Notes under the pieces: model-generated
Databases searched by the model: none
What the model was told of the DNA's origin: nothing
The model's input: only the letters and a program-made list of their open reading frames with translations
Source: Tardiphaga sp.
Lineage (GTDB): Bacteria; Pseudomonadota; Alphaproteobacteria; Rhizobiales; Xanthobacteraceae
DNA length: 6,693 bases
Assembly: GCA_014377915.1 (NCBI GenBank)
Contig: JACMOT010000465.1
Coordinates: 1 to 6,693, forward strand
Direction of reading: 5' to 3'
Program-made: the position numbers and the translations under genes
Part shown: positions 1 to 6,693 of the stretch, in pieces
Layout: each line of letters starts with the position of its first letter
Position numbering within the stretch: position 1 is the first letter of the stretch

Positions 1-1
1 G

Positions 2-118
2 CGCGCGATCGGCAGCGGCAATCCGCAGGTCGAGGCAGTTTCCACCGGCCCCACCACCCACCGTGGCACATTCGCGACCGCCGTGCCGCAATGGAAGGCG
101 TGGTTCGACAGCAAGTGA
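2..118 (+). CDS. C-terminal end of an unidentified protein (5' partial)
   Basis: An open frame enters from the left edge and runs for 38 codons to a TGA at 116-118. Third codon positions are mostly G or C, like the clear genes further on, so I take it as the true end of a gene that starts before the window. The visible tail contains GPTTHRGTF and then AVPQWKAWFDSK, a mix of small residues and a Trp-rich amphipathic end. I do not recognise the family. A histidine in a loop about 20 residues before the C-terminus would be compatible with the catalytic His of an alpha/beta hydrolase, but this is only a guess. No signal peptide or domain can be judged from such a short piece. It points the same way as ackA but is separated from it by about 1.2 kb, so it is probably not in the same operon. 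Confidence 0.6.
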   Translation, partial: RAIGSGNPQVEAVSTGPTTHRGTFATAVPQWKAWFDSK

Positions 119-120
119 AG

Positions 121-169
121 CGGGCGGCATCCACAGGCGCCGCGCGTTAAGCTGTTGCCTGGCCGCCCG
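121..169 (+). terminator. Stem-loop just after the first gene, possible terminator
   Basis: CGGGCGGC at 121-128 pairs perfectly with GCCGCCCG at 162-169. An inner stem CAGGC (134-138) with GCCTG (157-161) extends the structure across a five-base bulge. It begins three bases after the stop codon of the upstream gene, where a terminator would be expected. The bases after the stem are TAAAAATC rather than a run of T, so it does not meet the classic Rho-independent pattern. It may instead protect the mRNA 3' end, or be chance pairing in GC-rich DNA. Confidence 0.3.
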
Positions 170-917
170 TAAAAATCATTCATCCGCGTCACCAGCGCGA
201 TATCGACCTCGCCGCGCCGGACGTAGCCGACCGGCGGCGTCGATAACGAGTGATGAGATTCATGGAATCGGCCCCGGTTCGGCATAGGCCGAGCACATCT
301 CGTGCTGAATATAGCCGAGTGGAGCGGGATGGCGCGCGGACCGGCATGTTTTGCGGATGGACATTATGCCGAAGCGCAAAAAACAGGCAGCTGTGATGCA
401 CGCATGGTCTTGCGTCGGCGGCGGCAAACAAGGTGTCCATCTGCCGGAGTTGGCACGCGACAACGGGTTGGTCGAACCTCTCAGCGGCGGCCCGCTGCGT
501 CAAAACCGTCGAGCCAACCGGCTGGGACCTCGCCTGCCTGATCCGGCAAACGCCGGCGGGCGCAAAACTTTCTGATCCGATCCATGAAATATTTGCGACG
601 GCTCCACTTTGGGCAATCCACGCCAAGAGACCTGAACGGAGCCAAGTCACGTCGGCTTGACGCGGCGGCAGTTAAACCGAGCGCGTGCGGCCGTTGGCCG
701 CTTGTGATGTAATCTTTCAGCAAAGGCCGTTGTTGCGGATATAGGTTTCGCCTCAAGGGGCAGTTTCGACATGATCGTTTGCGGTTGCCAAAACGGCGAT
801 GCGACGGCTGCGTCGAACTCGCCGCTCAACGCCATGCAATTGGCATCAGCGTCCATTGTTAGTCAGCACGATCTTGCAACGGGATTGCCGGTGAGCATCA
901 CCGCCGGTGTCAGACGC
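170..917. other. Gene-poor stretch with no supported gene
   Basis: I see no convincing gene on either strand. Open frames here reach at most about 150 codons (minus strand, 189-650). Their translations are rich in Arg, Ser, Cys and Ala without conserved motifs, and base composition is less GC-biased at third positions than in the flanking genes. Small perfect inverted repeats occur at 268-273/287-292, at 687-701 (GCGGCC-GTT-GGCCGC) and at 889-903 (CGGTGA-GCA-TCACCG), none followed by a T-run. A short minus-strand stretch at 169-231 resembles part of a LysR-type effector-binding domain. The region may be decayed coding sequence plus the upstream regulatory region of the fermentation genes. Confidence 0.5.
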
Positions 918-966
918 GTGACCTAGATCAAGGTTGTTTTCTGCGCGGGTCCTATGACGAAGGCAG
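918..966 (+). promoter_or_regulatory. Probable FixK/FNR-type promoter upstream of ackA
   Basis: GTGAC-CTAG-ATCAA at 918-931 matches the FixK/FNR consensus TTGAT-N4-ATCAA at 8 of 10 defined positions, with a perfect right half and a weaker left half. TATGAC at 953-958 (4 of 6 to TATAAT) lies 21 bp downstream, which puts the box close to -41.5 relative to a start near 965-966, the class II activator position. In this group, FixK and FNR proteins switch on genes under low oxygen, which suits the fermentation genes downstream. The transcript would run about 400 nt before reaching ackA. The start site is inferred from spacing only. Confidence 0.45.
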
Positions 967-972
967 AGACGT

Positions 973-1332
973 TTGCGTCTCCTGAATTTGCAATGTGCAC
1001 GAGGTCACGGTGCGGCCGACTTCGCCAAGCAGATGCCGACAGAGAAGGACCTCCTGCCATATGACGTACGTCGGGCACTTCGCAAAGGTCTGTCCGATCG
1101 AACCTTGCTGCCGGGCCGCGGGATTCGCATCGTCACCATCTCACCGCAAGATCATCGTTTCGGCGAAACCATCGCGAAAGCGCAGGCAACCGTCGCCGTG
1201 GCCGGCATGTTGTGGACAACTGAGCAACCGGGCCACGCCAGAGAGAGCGTTAGCCGGAAACCGAACTTCCAATTGAGAAAAAACAAGGTGCCGTCCGTCG
1301 GCTTCGACACAGTGGCATTTACCGAAAGCTGA
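973..1332 (+). CDS. Doubtful small ORF between the promoter and ackA
   Basis: An open frame of 119 codons from a TTG at 973, or 99 codons from the ATG at 1033, ends 34 bases before the ackA start. I do not recognise the product. It looks soluble, with a charged N-terminal half (TEKDLLPYDVRRALRKG) and a short hydrophobic stretch (TVAVAGMLW) near residue 75, and it has no signal peptide or evident membrane helix. For: it is co-directional, lies just downstream of the FixK-like promoter, and has a tolerable amino-acid mix. Against: there is no convincing ribosome-binding site at either start, the start is non-ATG in the longer version, codon bias is much weaker than in ackA, and Arg and Lys are frequent. 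The alternatives are an untranslated leader or decayed gene remains. Confidence 0.22.
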   Translation: MRLLNLQCARGHGAADFAKQMPTEKDLLPYDVRRALRKGLSDRTLLPGRGIRIVTISPQDHRFGETIAKAQATVAVAGMLWTTEQPGHARESVSRKPNFQLRKNKVPSVGFDTVAFTES

Positions 1333-1366
1333 CTTCGTTCATCGCCCACTCCGCGAGATAGACAAA

Positions 1367-2635
1367 ATGGTCCGTGCTACCGAACTCGTCCTGGTGATCA
1401 ACTGCGGATCTTCATCGCTGAAATTTTCAGTCATTCCGGCGCAGGGTGGCAAGCCGGTGCTGAGCGGGCTGGCCGAATGCCTGGGACTGGCCGATGCAAG
1501 GCTGGTGGTCAAATCGGCGGCGACCAACACGGCGACGTCGCTCGATGGCGGCGCCCATGCCGCAGCACTGGCCGCGATCCTGGATACGCTGCGTGCGCAA
1601 CACCTTCTCGATCAGATCGCGGCGGTCGGGCATCGCGTCGTGCACGGCGGCGAGCGCTTCACCGATTCGGTGCTGCTGACGCCGCAGGTTCTGGCCGACA
1701 TCGAGGCCGTCTCGGCGCTGGCGCCGCTGCACAATCCAGCCAACGTCCTGGGCATCAGGGCTTGCCTGCAGGGCCTGCCAATGGTGCCGCAGATTGCCGT
1801 GTTCGACACTGCATTCCACCAGACCATGAAGCCGGCGGCGTTCAGCTACGCCATTCCGCAGCGCCTGTACCGCGAGCATGGCGTCCGGCGTTACGGTTTT
1901 CACGGCACCTCGCACCGCTTCGTCGCGCAGCGCGCAATCGCCGTGCTGCGGCTCGATCCGCGCGATCATGGGATTGTTATTGCCCATCTCGGCAACGGCG
2001 CGTCGGCAACCGCGGTCCGTAACGGCGAGAGCGTCGATACCACGATGGGCATGACCCCGCTGGAGGGGCTGGTGATGGGAACGCGCTCCGGCGACATCGA
2101 TTTCGGCGCGGTCGCCTATCTCGCGCGCACGACCGATCTGGCGCTCGAGGACATCGACGCCATGCTGAACAGGCAGAGCGGGTTGCTCGGCCTCTCCGAA
2201 CTGTCAAGCGACTGCCGCACCCTGGAGCAGGCGGCCAAAGCAGGGCACGCCGGCGCGACCCTCGCACTCGATGTGTTCGTCCATCGTCTGGCGCGCCACA
2301 TCGGCGGCCTCGTTGCCTCGCTGCATCGCTTCGATGCGCTGATCTTCACCGGCGGTATCGGCGAGAACTCCGCGCTGATCCGCGCCCGGACCATCGAGAG
2401 CCTCGGCGTGTTCGGCCTTACCCTCAACCAGGACGCCAATCTGCGCACGGTGGGCGGCTGCTTCGGCCGTATTAGCCGCAGCCGGCGGCCGACAGCCGTC
2501 GTCATCCCGACCGATGAGGAAGGATTGATCTGCAGCGACGCCGCCGCGGTCGCCGGGCTTCCCACCACAAGCGAAGCATCAGCGTTTCTCGACCTCCAGA
2601 CCGCCGGGACCCCGGCACCCGCCACCTGCGCCTAG
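1367..2635 (+). CDS. ackA: Acetate kinase
   Basis: This cytoplasmic enzyme of 422 residues (family usually about 400) transfers phosphate between acetyl phosphate and ADP, making acetate and ATP; the reaction is reversible. The ASKHA-fold signatures appear in order: LVINCGSSSLKF at residues 9-20, HRVVHGGERF at 89-98, FDTAFHQTM at 146-154, RRYGFHGTSH at 174-183, HLGNGASA at 207-214, GTRSGDID at 238-245, FTGGIGEN at 327-334 and PTDEE at 381-385. Residues matching the Methanosarcina active site are all present: N12, R90, H122, D147, H179, R240 and an acidic pair at E384/E385. The start is a lone ATG a few residues before the first beta strand; the Shine-Dalgarno is weak. The sequence SGLAECLGL near residue 33 resembles gammaproteobacterial AckA. 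An extra C-terminal tail of about 25 residues, rich in Ala, Thr and Pro, is unusual. pta follows after 32 bases with no terminator, so the two are surely cotranscribed. Confidence 0.97.
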   Translation: MVRATELVLVINCGSSSLKFSVIPAQGGKPVLSGLAECLGLADARLVVKSAATNTATSLDGGAHAAALAAILDTLRAQHLLDQIAAVGHRVVHGGERFTDSVLLTPQVLADIEAVSALAPLHNPANVLGIRACLQGLPMVPQIAVFDTAFHQTMKPAAFSYAIPQRLYREHGVRRYGFHGTSHRFVAQRAIAVLRLDPRDHGIVIAHLGNGASATAVRNGESVDTTMGMTPLEGLVMGTRSGDIDFGAVAYLARTTDLALEDIDAMLNRQSGLLGLSELSSDCRTLEQAAKAGHAGATLALDVFVHRLARHIGGLVASLHRFDALIFTGGIGENSALIRARTIESLGVFGLTLNQDANLRTVGGCFGRISRSRRPTAVVIPTDEEGLICSDAAAVAGLPTTSEASAFLDLQTAGTPAPATCA

Positions 2636-2667
2636 CATCGTCGATCGTCCGTCCGAAAGAACTTCTA

Positions 2668-4848
2668 ATGAATACGTCTTCTTCCCGTCATCGCATCTTC
2701 TACCTCGTTCCGGTGTCCCGCGAGGCCGGGCTCACCTCCGTGACATTGGGGCTCGTCAGGGCCCTGCAGCTCAGCGGCGTGCGGGTTGGCTTCGTCAATC
2801 CGATCATGCAGCCCGAAGCCCGCCCGGGCGATCTGGGCCTGGCGGCGCATTTTGCCAGAACCTTGTGTGGCACCAACGCGCCGGAGCCGATCTCTTCCGA
2901 ACATGCCTCCGAAATGGTCCGCTCCGGCCAATTGGGCGGGCTGATGGAAGAAGTGGTGTCGATGGTCGAGAAGGTTCAGGCCGATTGCGACGTGGTCATC
3001 GTCGAGGGCTTGATTCCCGATGTCGATTTCCAGATCGCGACGCGATTGAACATCGAAATCATCCGGTCGCTCGGCGCAGATCTGATCCCGGTGCTGGCAG
3101 GCGGAAATCACGACGCTGCCGCTTTGGCGGAGAAAGCTGCTGCCGCGGCCGAGCAGTATGGCGACGATGGTCGCCGCGCGATCGCCGGCCTGCTGATCAA
3201 CCGATGCGCGACGGCTGCATTGGCCACGGCTTTGACCGAGACCGGTGCTTTGGCGCTGAAAGGCCACGCGACGCCGGTCCCGATCCTTGCCGCCGTGCCG
3301 AATGCCGTCCTTCTGCTGGCGCCCCGCCTGATCGATATCGCCGACGACCTCGGATTCACGATCCTGAACCGCGGTGAGATCGAAACCGCCCGCGTGCAGG
3401 AATTGCTGATTGCAGCCCGCTCTCCGGAAAAACTGCTCAGTCACCTCAGACCGGGGACGCTGGTGGTGACGCCGGCCGATCGCAGCGACGCTATCCTTGC
3501 TACTGCGCTGATCGCGCAACGCGGCATGCCGCTCGCCGGCTTCGTGCTGACCTGCGGGGGGCGTCCGGCTCCCGAAGTGTCAGCTCTGCTGGCATCCGCG
3601 CCGCTGGAGCGCCTGGCCATTCTGGCGACCGAGGACGATACTTTCACCACGGCTTCACGGCTGGCAAACCTCTCCGCTCACGTCAGTCGCGCCGATGGTG
3701 ACCGCATGGAGCGCGTGATCGCCTTCATCGCCGAGAACATCGACACGGGGCCGCTGGCGCGCCGCCCCGATCTGGCGCTCGATGCCTTGATGCCGCCGCC
3801 GGTGTTCCGGCATCGCCTGGTCCAGGCCGCCCGCGCAGCCAACCGCCGGATCGTGCTGCCAGAGGGCGAGGAGCCGCGAACCATCCGCGCGGCCGCGATC
3901 TGCGCCGAGAAGGGGATCGCGCATTGTATCCTGCTGGGAAATCCGGACCGGATTCGCGAGGTCGCCGTCTCGCATGGCATCGACCTGCCGGCAGACCTCG
4001 AAATCATCAATCCGGACCAGCATCGCAGCCGCTACGTCACACCCTTGGTCGAGCTTCGAAAGGCCAAGGGCCTGACCCGGGTGCATGCTGAAATCGCGCT
4101 GGAAGATTCCGTCGTGCTGGGCACCATGATGCTGGCGCAGGGCGACGTCGACGGGCTGGTGTCCGGCGCCGTTCACACCACCGCGAACACCGTTCGGCCG
4201 GCACTGCAACTGATCAAGACCGCGCCGGGATCGAGCTTGGTGTCGAGCGTGTTCTTCATGCTGATGCCGGACCAGGTGCTGGTCTATGGTGATTGCGCGA
4301 TCAACCCGGATCCGACCGCCGATGAACTGGCCGAGATCGCGATCCAGTCGGCGGACTCCGCCGCCGCCTTCGGCATTGAGCCGCGCGTCGCGATGATCTC
4401 CTATTCGACCGGCGCATCCGGCGCCGGCAACCATGTCGACAAAGTGCGCCGCGCCACCCTGAAGGTCCGTGCGTTGCGCCCCGACCTGATCGTCGATGGC
4501 CCGATCCAGTACGACGCGGCCTCGGTTGAAAGCGTCGGTCGCGCCAAGGCGCCGGGCGGTCCGCTCGATGGCCGCGCCAACGTGTTCATCTTTCCTGATC
4601 TCAACACCGGCAACACCACCTACAAGGCGGTGCAGCGCTCGGCCAATGTCGTGTCGGTCGGCCCGATGCTGCAGGGCCTGCGCAAGCCGGTCAACGACCT
4701 GTCGCGCGGCGCCATGGTCGACGACATCGTCTACACCATCGCCCTCACCGCGATCCAGGCGGCAGCCAGTGTTGCCGAGGCCGCTCTCGCCGCGGCGGCC
4801 GAGAGAGACGCCCATGAGCTCCGTCCCCACATCGCATTCAATCCTTGA
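2668..4848 (+). CDS. pta: Phosphate acetyltransferase, long three-domain form
   Basis: This 726-residue cytoplasmic enzyme converts acetyl-CoA and phosphate to acetyl phosphate and CoA, feeding AckA. The length fits the long Pta class (E. coli about 714). Residues 9-240 form a BioD/CobQ-like P-loop-fold domain, with YLVPVSREAGLTSVTLG near the start and VIVEGLIPD at 110-118. Residues about 245-360 are a DRTGG-type domain (GTLVVTPADRSD at 263-274). Residues about 378-700 are the catalytic PTA/PTB domain, with VLPEGEEPRTIRAA, GLVSGAVHTTANTVRP, SYSTGASGAG at 578-587, FIFPDLNTGNTTYKAVQRSA and KPVNDLSRGA. Residues equivalent to Methanosarcina S309, R310 and D316 are S679, R680 and D686; the cysteine at its position 312 is Ala here, as in E. 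coli. In E. coli the N-terminal domain mediates control by NADH and pyruvate; whether that holds here is inference. The Shine-Dalgarno (GAAAGA) is weak. The TGA stop lies inside the FixK box of the pflB promoter. Confidence 0.97.
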   Translation: MNTSSSRHRIFYLVPVSREAGLTSVTLGLVRALQLSGVRVGFVNPIMQPEARPGDLGLAAHFARTLCGTNAPEPISSEHASEMVRSGQLGGLMEEVVSMVEKVQADCDVVIVEGLIPDVDFQIATRLNIEIIRSLGADLIPVLAGGNHDAAALAEKAAAAAEQYGDDGRRAIAGLLINRCATAALATALTETGALALKGHATPVPILAAVPNAVLLLAPRLIDIADDLGFTILNRGEIETARVQELLIAARSPEKLLSHLRPGTLVVTPADRSDAILATALIAQRGMPLAGFVLTCGGRPAPEVSALLASAPLERLAILATEDDTFTTASRLANLSAHVSRADGDRMERVIAFIAENIDTGPLARRPDLALDALMPPPVFRHRLVQAARAANRRIVLPEGEEPRTIRAAAICAEKGIAHCILLGNPDRIREVAVSHGIDLPADLEIINPDQHRSRYVTPLVELRKAKGLTRVHAEIALEDSVVLGTMMLAQGDVDGLVSGAVHTTANTVRPALQLIKTAPGSSLVSSVFFMLMPDQVLVYGDCAINPDPTADELAEIAIQSADSAAAFGIEPRVAMISYSTGASGAGNHVDKVRRATLKVRALRPDLIVDGPIQYDAASVESVGRAKAPGGPLDGRANVFIFPDLNTGNTTYKAVQRSANVVSVGPMLQGLRKPVNDLSRGAMVDDIVYTIALTAIQAAASVAEAALAAAAERDAHELRPHIAFNP

Positions 4849-4893
4849 TCCCGATCAGTACGCACCGTGCCGTTCCGCTCGATAATCATCCCA
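4845..4893 (+). promoter_or_regulatory. FixK/FNR class II promoter of pflB
   Basis: TTGAT-CCCG-ATCAG at 4845-4858 matches the FixK/FNR consensus TTGAT-N4-ATCAA at 9 of 10 positions. GATAAT at 4881-4886 matches TATAAT at 5 of 6. If the box centre (4851.5) is placed at -41.5, transcription starts at 4893 and the GATAAT falls exactly at -12 to -7, the textbook class II FNR arrangement. The pta stop codon (4846-4848) is part of the left half-site, so the promoter overlaps the end of the previous gene. The predicted leader is only 14 nt and begins at the Shine-Dalgarno. Low oxygen would be the expected inducing signal. The motif and spacing are seen directly; activity is inferred. Confidence 0.72.
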
Positions 4894-4900
4894 GAGAGGT
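4893..4900 (+). promoter_or_regulatory. Strong ribosome-binding site of pflB
   Basis: AGAGAGGT, with the GAGG core at 4896-4899, ends six bases before the ATG at 4907. It is much closer to the Shine-Dalgarno consensus than the sites before ackA or pta, and it fixes the pflB start. This suggests PflB is translated more strongly than its two partners. Confidence 0.75.
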
Positions 4901-4906
4901 AGCCCC

Positions 4907-6693
4907 ATGAATATCCAGACCCAGAATTACAGCGGCGCCGAGGTCCTGCAAGCGATCCCAGCCGACCCATGGCGCGATTTCGCGACCGGAATCTGGAATC
5001 AGGAAATCGACGTTCGTGACTTCATCCAGACCAATGTGACGCCCTGGACCGGCTATGCGTCGTTTTTGCAGCCGGCGACTGCCTGCACTGAGGCGTTGTG
5101 GGCAAAGTTGAAGGTGTTCCTGCAGGCGGAGCTCGCCAAGGGAGGCGTGCTCGACGTCGATACCACGACCTTCGCCTCCATCGTGGCGCACGGCGCCGGC
5201 TATATCGATCGCGATCTCGAACAGGGCGTCGGCCTGCAGACCGACGCACCGCTGAAGCGCGCCATCATGCCGTTCGGCGGCCGGCGCATGGTCAAGAACG
5301 GCCTCGAGGCCTATGGCCTCCAGGTCGATCCGTCTTTCGACAAGACCTTCCCTGCCGTGCGCAAGACCCACAATGACGCCGTGTTCGACGTCTATTCGCC
5401 GGACGCCGTCAAGTGCCGCAAGTCCGGCATCATCACCGGCCTGCCGGATGCTTACGGCCGCGGCCGCATCATCGGTGACTACCGCCGCGTCGCGCTGTAC
5501 GGCGTGGCCCGTCTGATCGAGGACAAGAAGGCGCAGGGCGCCAGCATCGAACTCGATACGCTGGATGACGCCGTGCTGCGCCAGCGCGAGGAGATCGCCG
5601 AGCAGATCCGCGCGCTGAAGGAACTGGTCGTGATGGCCAAGGCCTACGGCTTCGACATTTCCAAGCCAGCAGCCAACGCGCGCGAAGCGGTGCAGTGGAC
5701 CTATTTCGGCTACCTCGGCGCCGTGAAGGAATCCAATGGTGCTGCGATGTCGCTCGGCCGCGTGTCGAGCTTCCTCGACATCTATCTCGAACGCGACATT
5801 GAGGAAGGCACGCTCGACGAGGCCTCCGCGCAGGAGCTGGTCGATCATTTGGTGATGAAGCTGCGCATCGTGCGCTTCCTGCGCACGCCGGAATACGACA
5901 CGCTGTTCTCCGGCGACCCGACCTGGGTCACCGAATCGATCGGCGGCATGGGGCTGGACGGCCGCACGCTGGTGACGCGCTCGAGCTTCCGTTTCCTGCA
6001 TACGCTGGAGACGCTGGGCCCCGCACCCGAGCCAAACCTGACCGTGCTGTGGTCGGAAAAGCTGCCGCAAGGCTTCAAGGACTATTGTGCCATCATCTCG
6101 ATCAACACCTCGTCGATCCAGTATGAGAGCGACGATCTGATGCGGCCCTATTGGGGCGACGACTACGGCATTGCCTGCTGCGTCTCCGCGATGCGGATCG
6201 GCAAGCAGATGCAGTTCTTCGGCGCGCGTGCCAACCTCGCCAAGACTCTGCTCTACGCCATCAACGGCGGTCGCGACGAAATGTCCGGCGAGCAGATCGG
6301 CCCGACGCTGGCGCCGGTCACCACCGACGTGCTCGACTTCGAGGACGTCAAGACCAAGCTCGGCCCGATGATGGACTGGCTCGCCAAGACCTATATGGGT
6401 GCACTGAATGCGATCCACTACAGCCACGACAAGTACATGTACGAGCGGCTGGAAATGGCGCTGCACGATCGCGACATCCTGCGCACCATGGCCTGCGGCA
6501 TCGCCGGCCTGTCGGTTGCCGCCGACAGCCTGTCGGCGATGAAGTACGCCAAGGTCAAGGTGATCCGCGACGCGCGCGGCCTTGCCACCGACCTCGAGAT
6601 CGAAGGCGAATATCCCGCCTTCGGCAACAATGACGACCGCGTCGACGAGATTGCGGTGTGGCTGGTCAAGACCTTCATGGAGCGGCTGCGCAA
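4907..6693 (+). CDS. pflB: Formate C-acetyltransferase (pyruvate formate-lyase), 3' partial
   Basis: This cytoplasmic, oxygen-sensitive glycyl-radical enzyme cleaves pyruvate with CoA to acetyl-CoA and formate. The window holds 595 codons; E. coli PflB is about 760, so roughly the last 160 residues are missing, including the radical glycine (E. coli G734). The visible part is the PFL domain and is intact. GIACCVSAM at 421-429 carries the catalytic cysteine pair C424-C425 (E. coli C418-C419). R441 in FFGARANLAKT matches substrate-binding R435, and W340 in SGDPTW matches W333. Other hallmarks are ESIGGMGLDGRTLVT, LGPAPEPNLTVLWSEKLP, AINGGRDE and ACGIAGLSVAADSLSA. These separate it from glycerol/diol dehydratases and benzylsuccinate synthase of the same superfamily. 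It has its own FixK-type promoter and strong Shine-Dalgarno, 58 bases after pta. A pflA activase gene is expected downstream but is not visible. Presence in an alphaproteobacterium is uncommon and may reflect transfer, though codon use matches its neighbours. Confidence 0.97.
   Translation, partial: MNIQTQNYSGAEVLQAIPADPWRDFATGIWNQEIDVRDFIQTNVTPWTGYASFLQPATACTEALWAKLKVFLQAELAKGGVLDVDTTTFASIVAHGAGYIDRDLEQGVGLQTDAPLKRAIMPFGGRRMVKNGLEAYGLQVDPSFDKTFPAVRKTHNDAVFDVYSPDAVKCRKSGIITGLPDAYGRGRIIGDYRRVALYGVARLIEDKKAQGASIELDTLDDAVLRQREEIAEQIRALKELVVMAKAYGFDISKPAANAREAVQWTYFGYLGAVKESNGAAMSLGRVSSFLDIYLERDIEEGTLDEASAQELVDHLVMKLRIVRFLRTPEYDTLFSGDPTWVTESIGGMGLDGRTLVTRSSFRFLHTLETLGPAPEPNLTVLWSEKLPQGFKDYCAIISINTSSIQYESDDLMRPYWGDDYGIACCVSAMRIGKQMQFFGARANLAKTLLYAINGGRDEMSGEQIGPTLAPVTTDVLDFEDVKTKLGPMMDWLAKTYMGALNAIHYSHDKYMYERLEMALHDRDILRTMACGIAGLSVAADSLSAMKYAKVKVIRDARGLATDLEIEGEYPAFGNNDDRVDEIAVWLVKTFMERLR

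Noticed and set aside
189..650. 153-codon minus-strand open frame in the gene-poor region
   Set aside because: It has no conserved motif, many Arg, Ser and Cys residues, no ribosome-binding site, and codon use unlike the real genes.
687..701. Perfect inverted repeat GCGGCC-GTT-GGCCGC as a terminator
   Set aside because: It is short, not followed by a T-run, and no gene ends just before it on either strand; such repeats are common by chance at this base composition.
889..903. Inverted repeat CGGTGA-GCA-TCACCG as an operator next to the FixK-like box
   Set aside because: Six-base arms with a three-base loop match no regulator site I can name, and there is no second copy in the window to support it.
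954..1064. 36-codon ORF beginning MTKAETF
   Set aside because: Its ATG overlaps the predicted -10 element and lies upstream of the predicted transcript start; it has no Shine-Dalgarno and ends quickly.
119..1366. Possible insertion sequence, CRISPR array, tRNA or sigma-54 promoter in the upstream region
   Set aside because: I found no terminal inverted repeats with a transposase, no regularly spaced repeats, no tRNA-like fold or TTCG arm, and no TGGC-N8-TTGC-type -24/-12 element.
3655..4830. 391-codon minus-strand open frame opposite pta
   Set aside because: Same antisense effect; the plus strand encodes the conserved Pta catalytic domain throughout this stretch.
4886..6466. Long 526-codon open frame on the minus strand opposite pflB
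   Set aside because: It is a mirror of pflB codon bias in GC-rich DNA; pflB on the plus strand has unmistakable catalytic motifs, while the antisense product is rich in His, Gln, Arg and Val with no recognisable domain.

Overview
The window reads as high-GC alphaproteobacterial DNA, most likely from the Bradyrhizobiaceae (Rhodopseudomonas/Bradyrhizobium type). I base this on strong G/C preference at third codon positions and on FixK/FNR-type boxes (TTGAT-N4-ATCAA), which are typical of that group. Pyruvate formate-lyase is uncommon there but is known from some Rhodopseudomonas palustris strains. The species assignment is inference.

Layout. Bases 2-118 are the last 38 codons of an unidentified plus-strand gene, followed by a stem-loop. 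Bases 119 to about 970 hold no gene I can support. At 918-966 there is a plausible FixK/FNR-dependent promoter. It is followed by a doubtful small ORF (973-1332) or, if that ORF is not translated, by a leader of about 400 nt. Three convincing co-directional genes then fill the rest: ackA (acetate kinase, 1367-2635), pta (long-form phosphate acetyltransferase, 2668-4848) and pflB (pyruvate formate-lyase, from 4907, cut off by the window end after 595 codons).

Function. The three enzymes form a complete anaerobic acetate branch. PflB splits pyruvate plus CoA into acetyl-CoA and formate. Pta converts acetyl-CoA to acetyl phosphate. AckA transfers the phosphoryl group to ADP, giving acetate and ATP. 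Active-site residues are visible in all three, so the pathway looks intact, although the glycyl-radical segment of PflB and any activating enzyme gene lie beyond the window.

Regulation. The best non-coding signal is a compact promoter between pta and pflB. A near-perfect FixK/FNR box (4845-4858) contains the pta stop codon, a GATAAT -10 element (4881-4886) sits at class II spacing, and a strong Shine-Dalgarno follows. pflB can therefore probably be transcribed on its own under low oxygen, in addition to read-through from an upstream, weaker FixK-like promoter before ackA. I found no mobile element, CRISPR array, rRNA or tRNA gene. I see no wholly new system here; the regulatory architecture is the part most worth following up.
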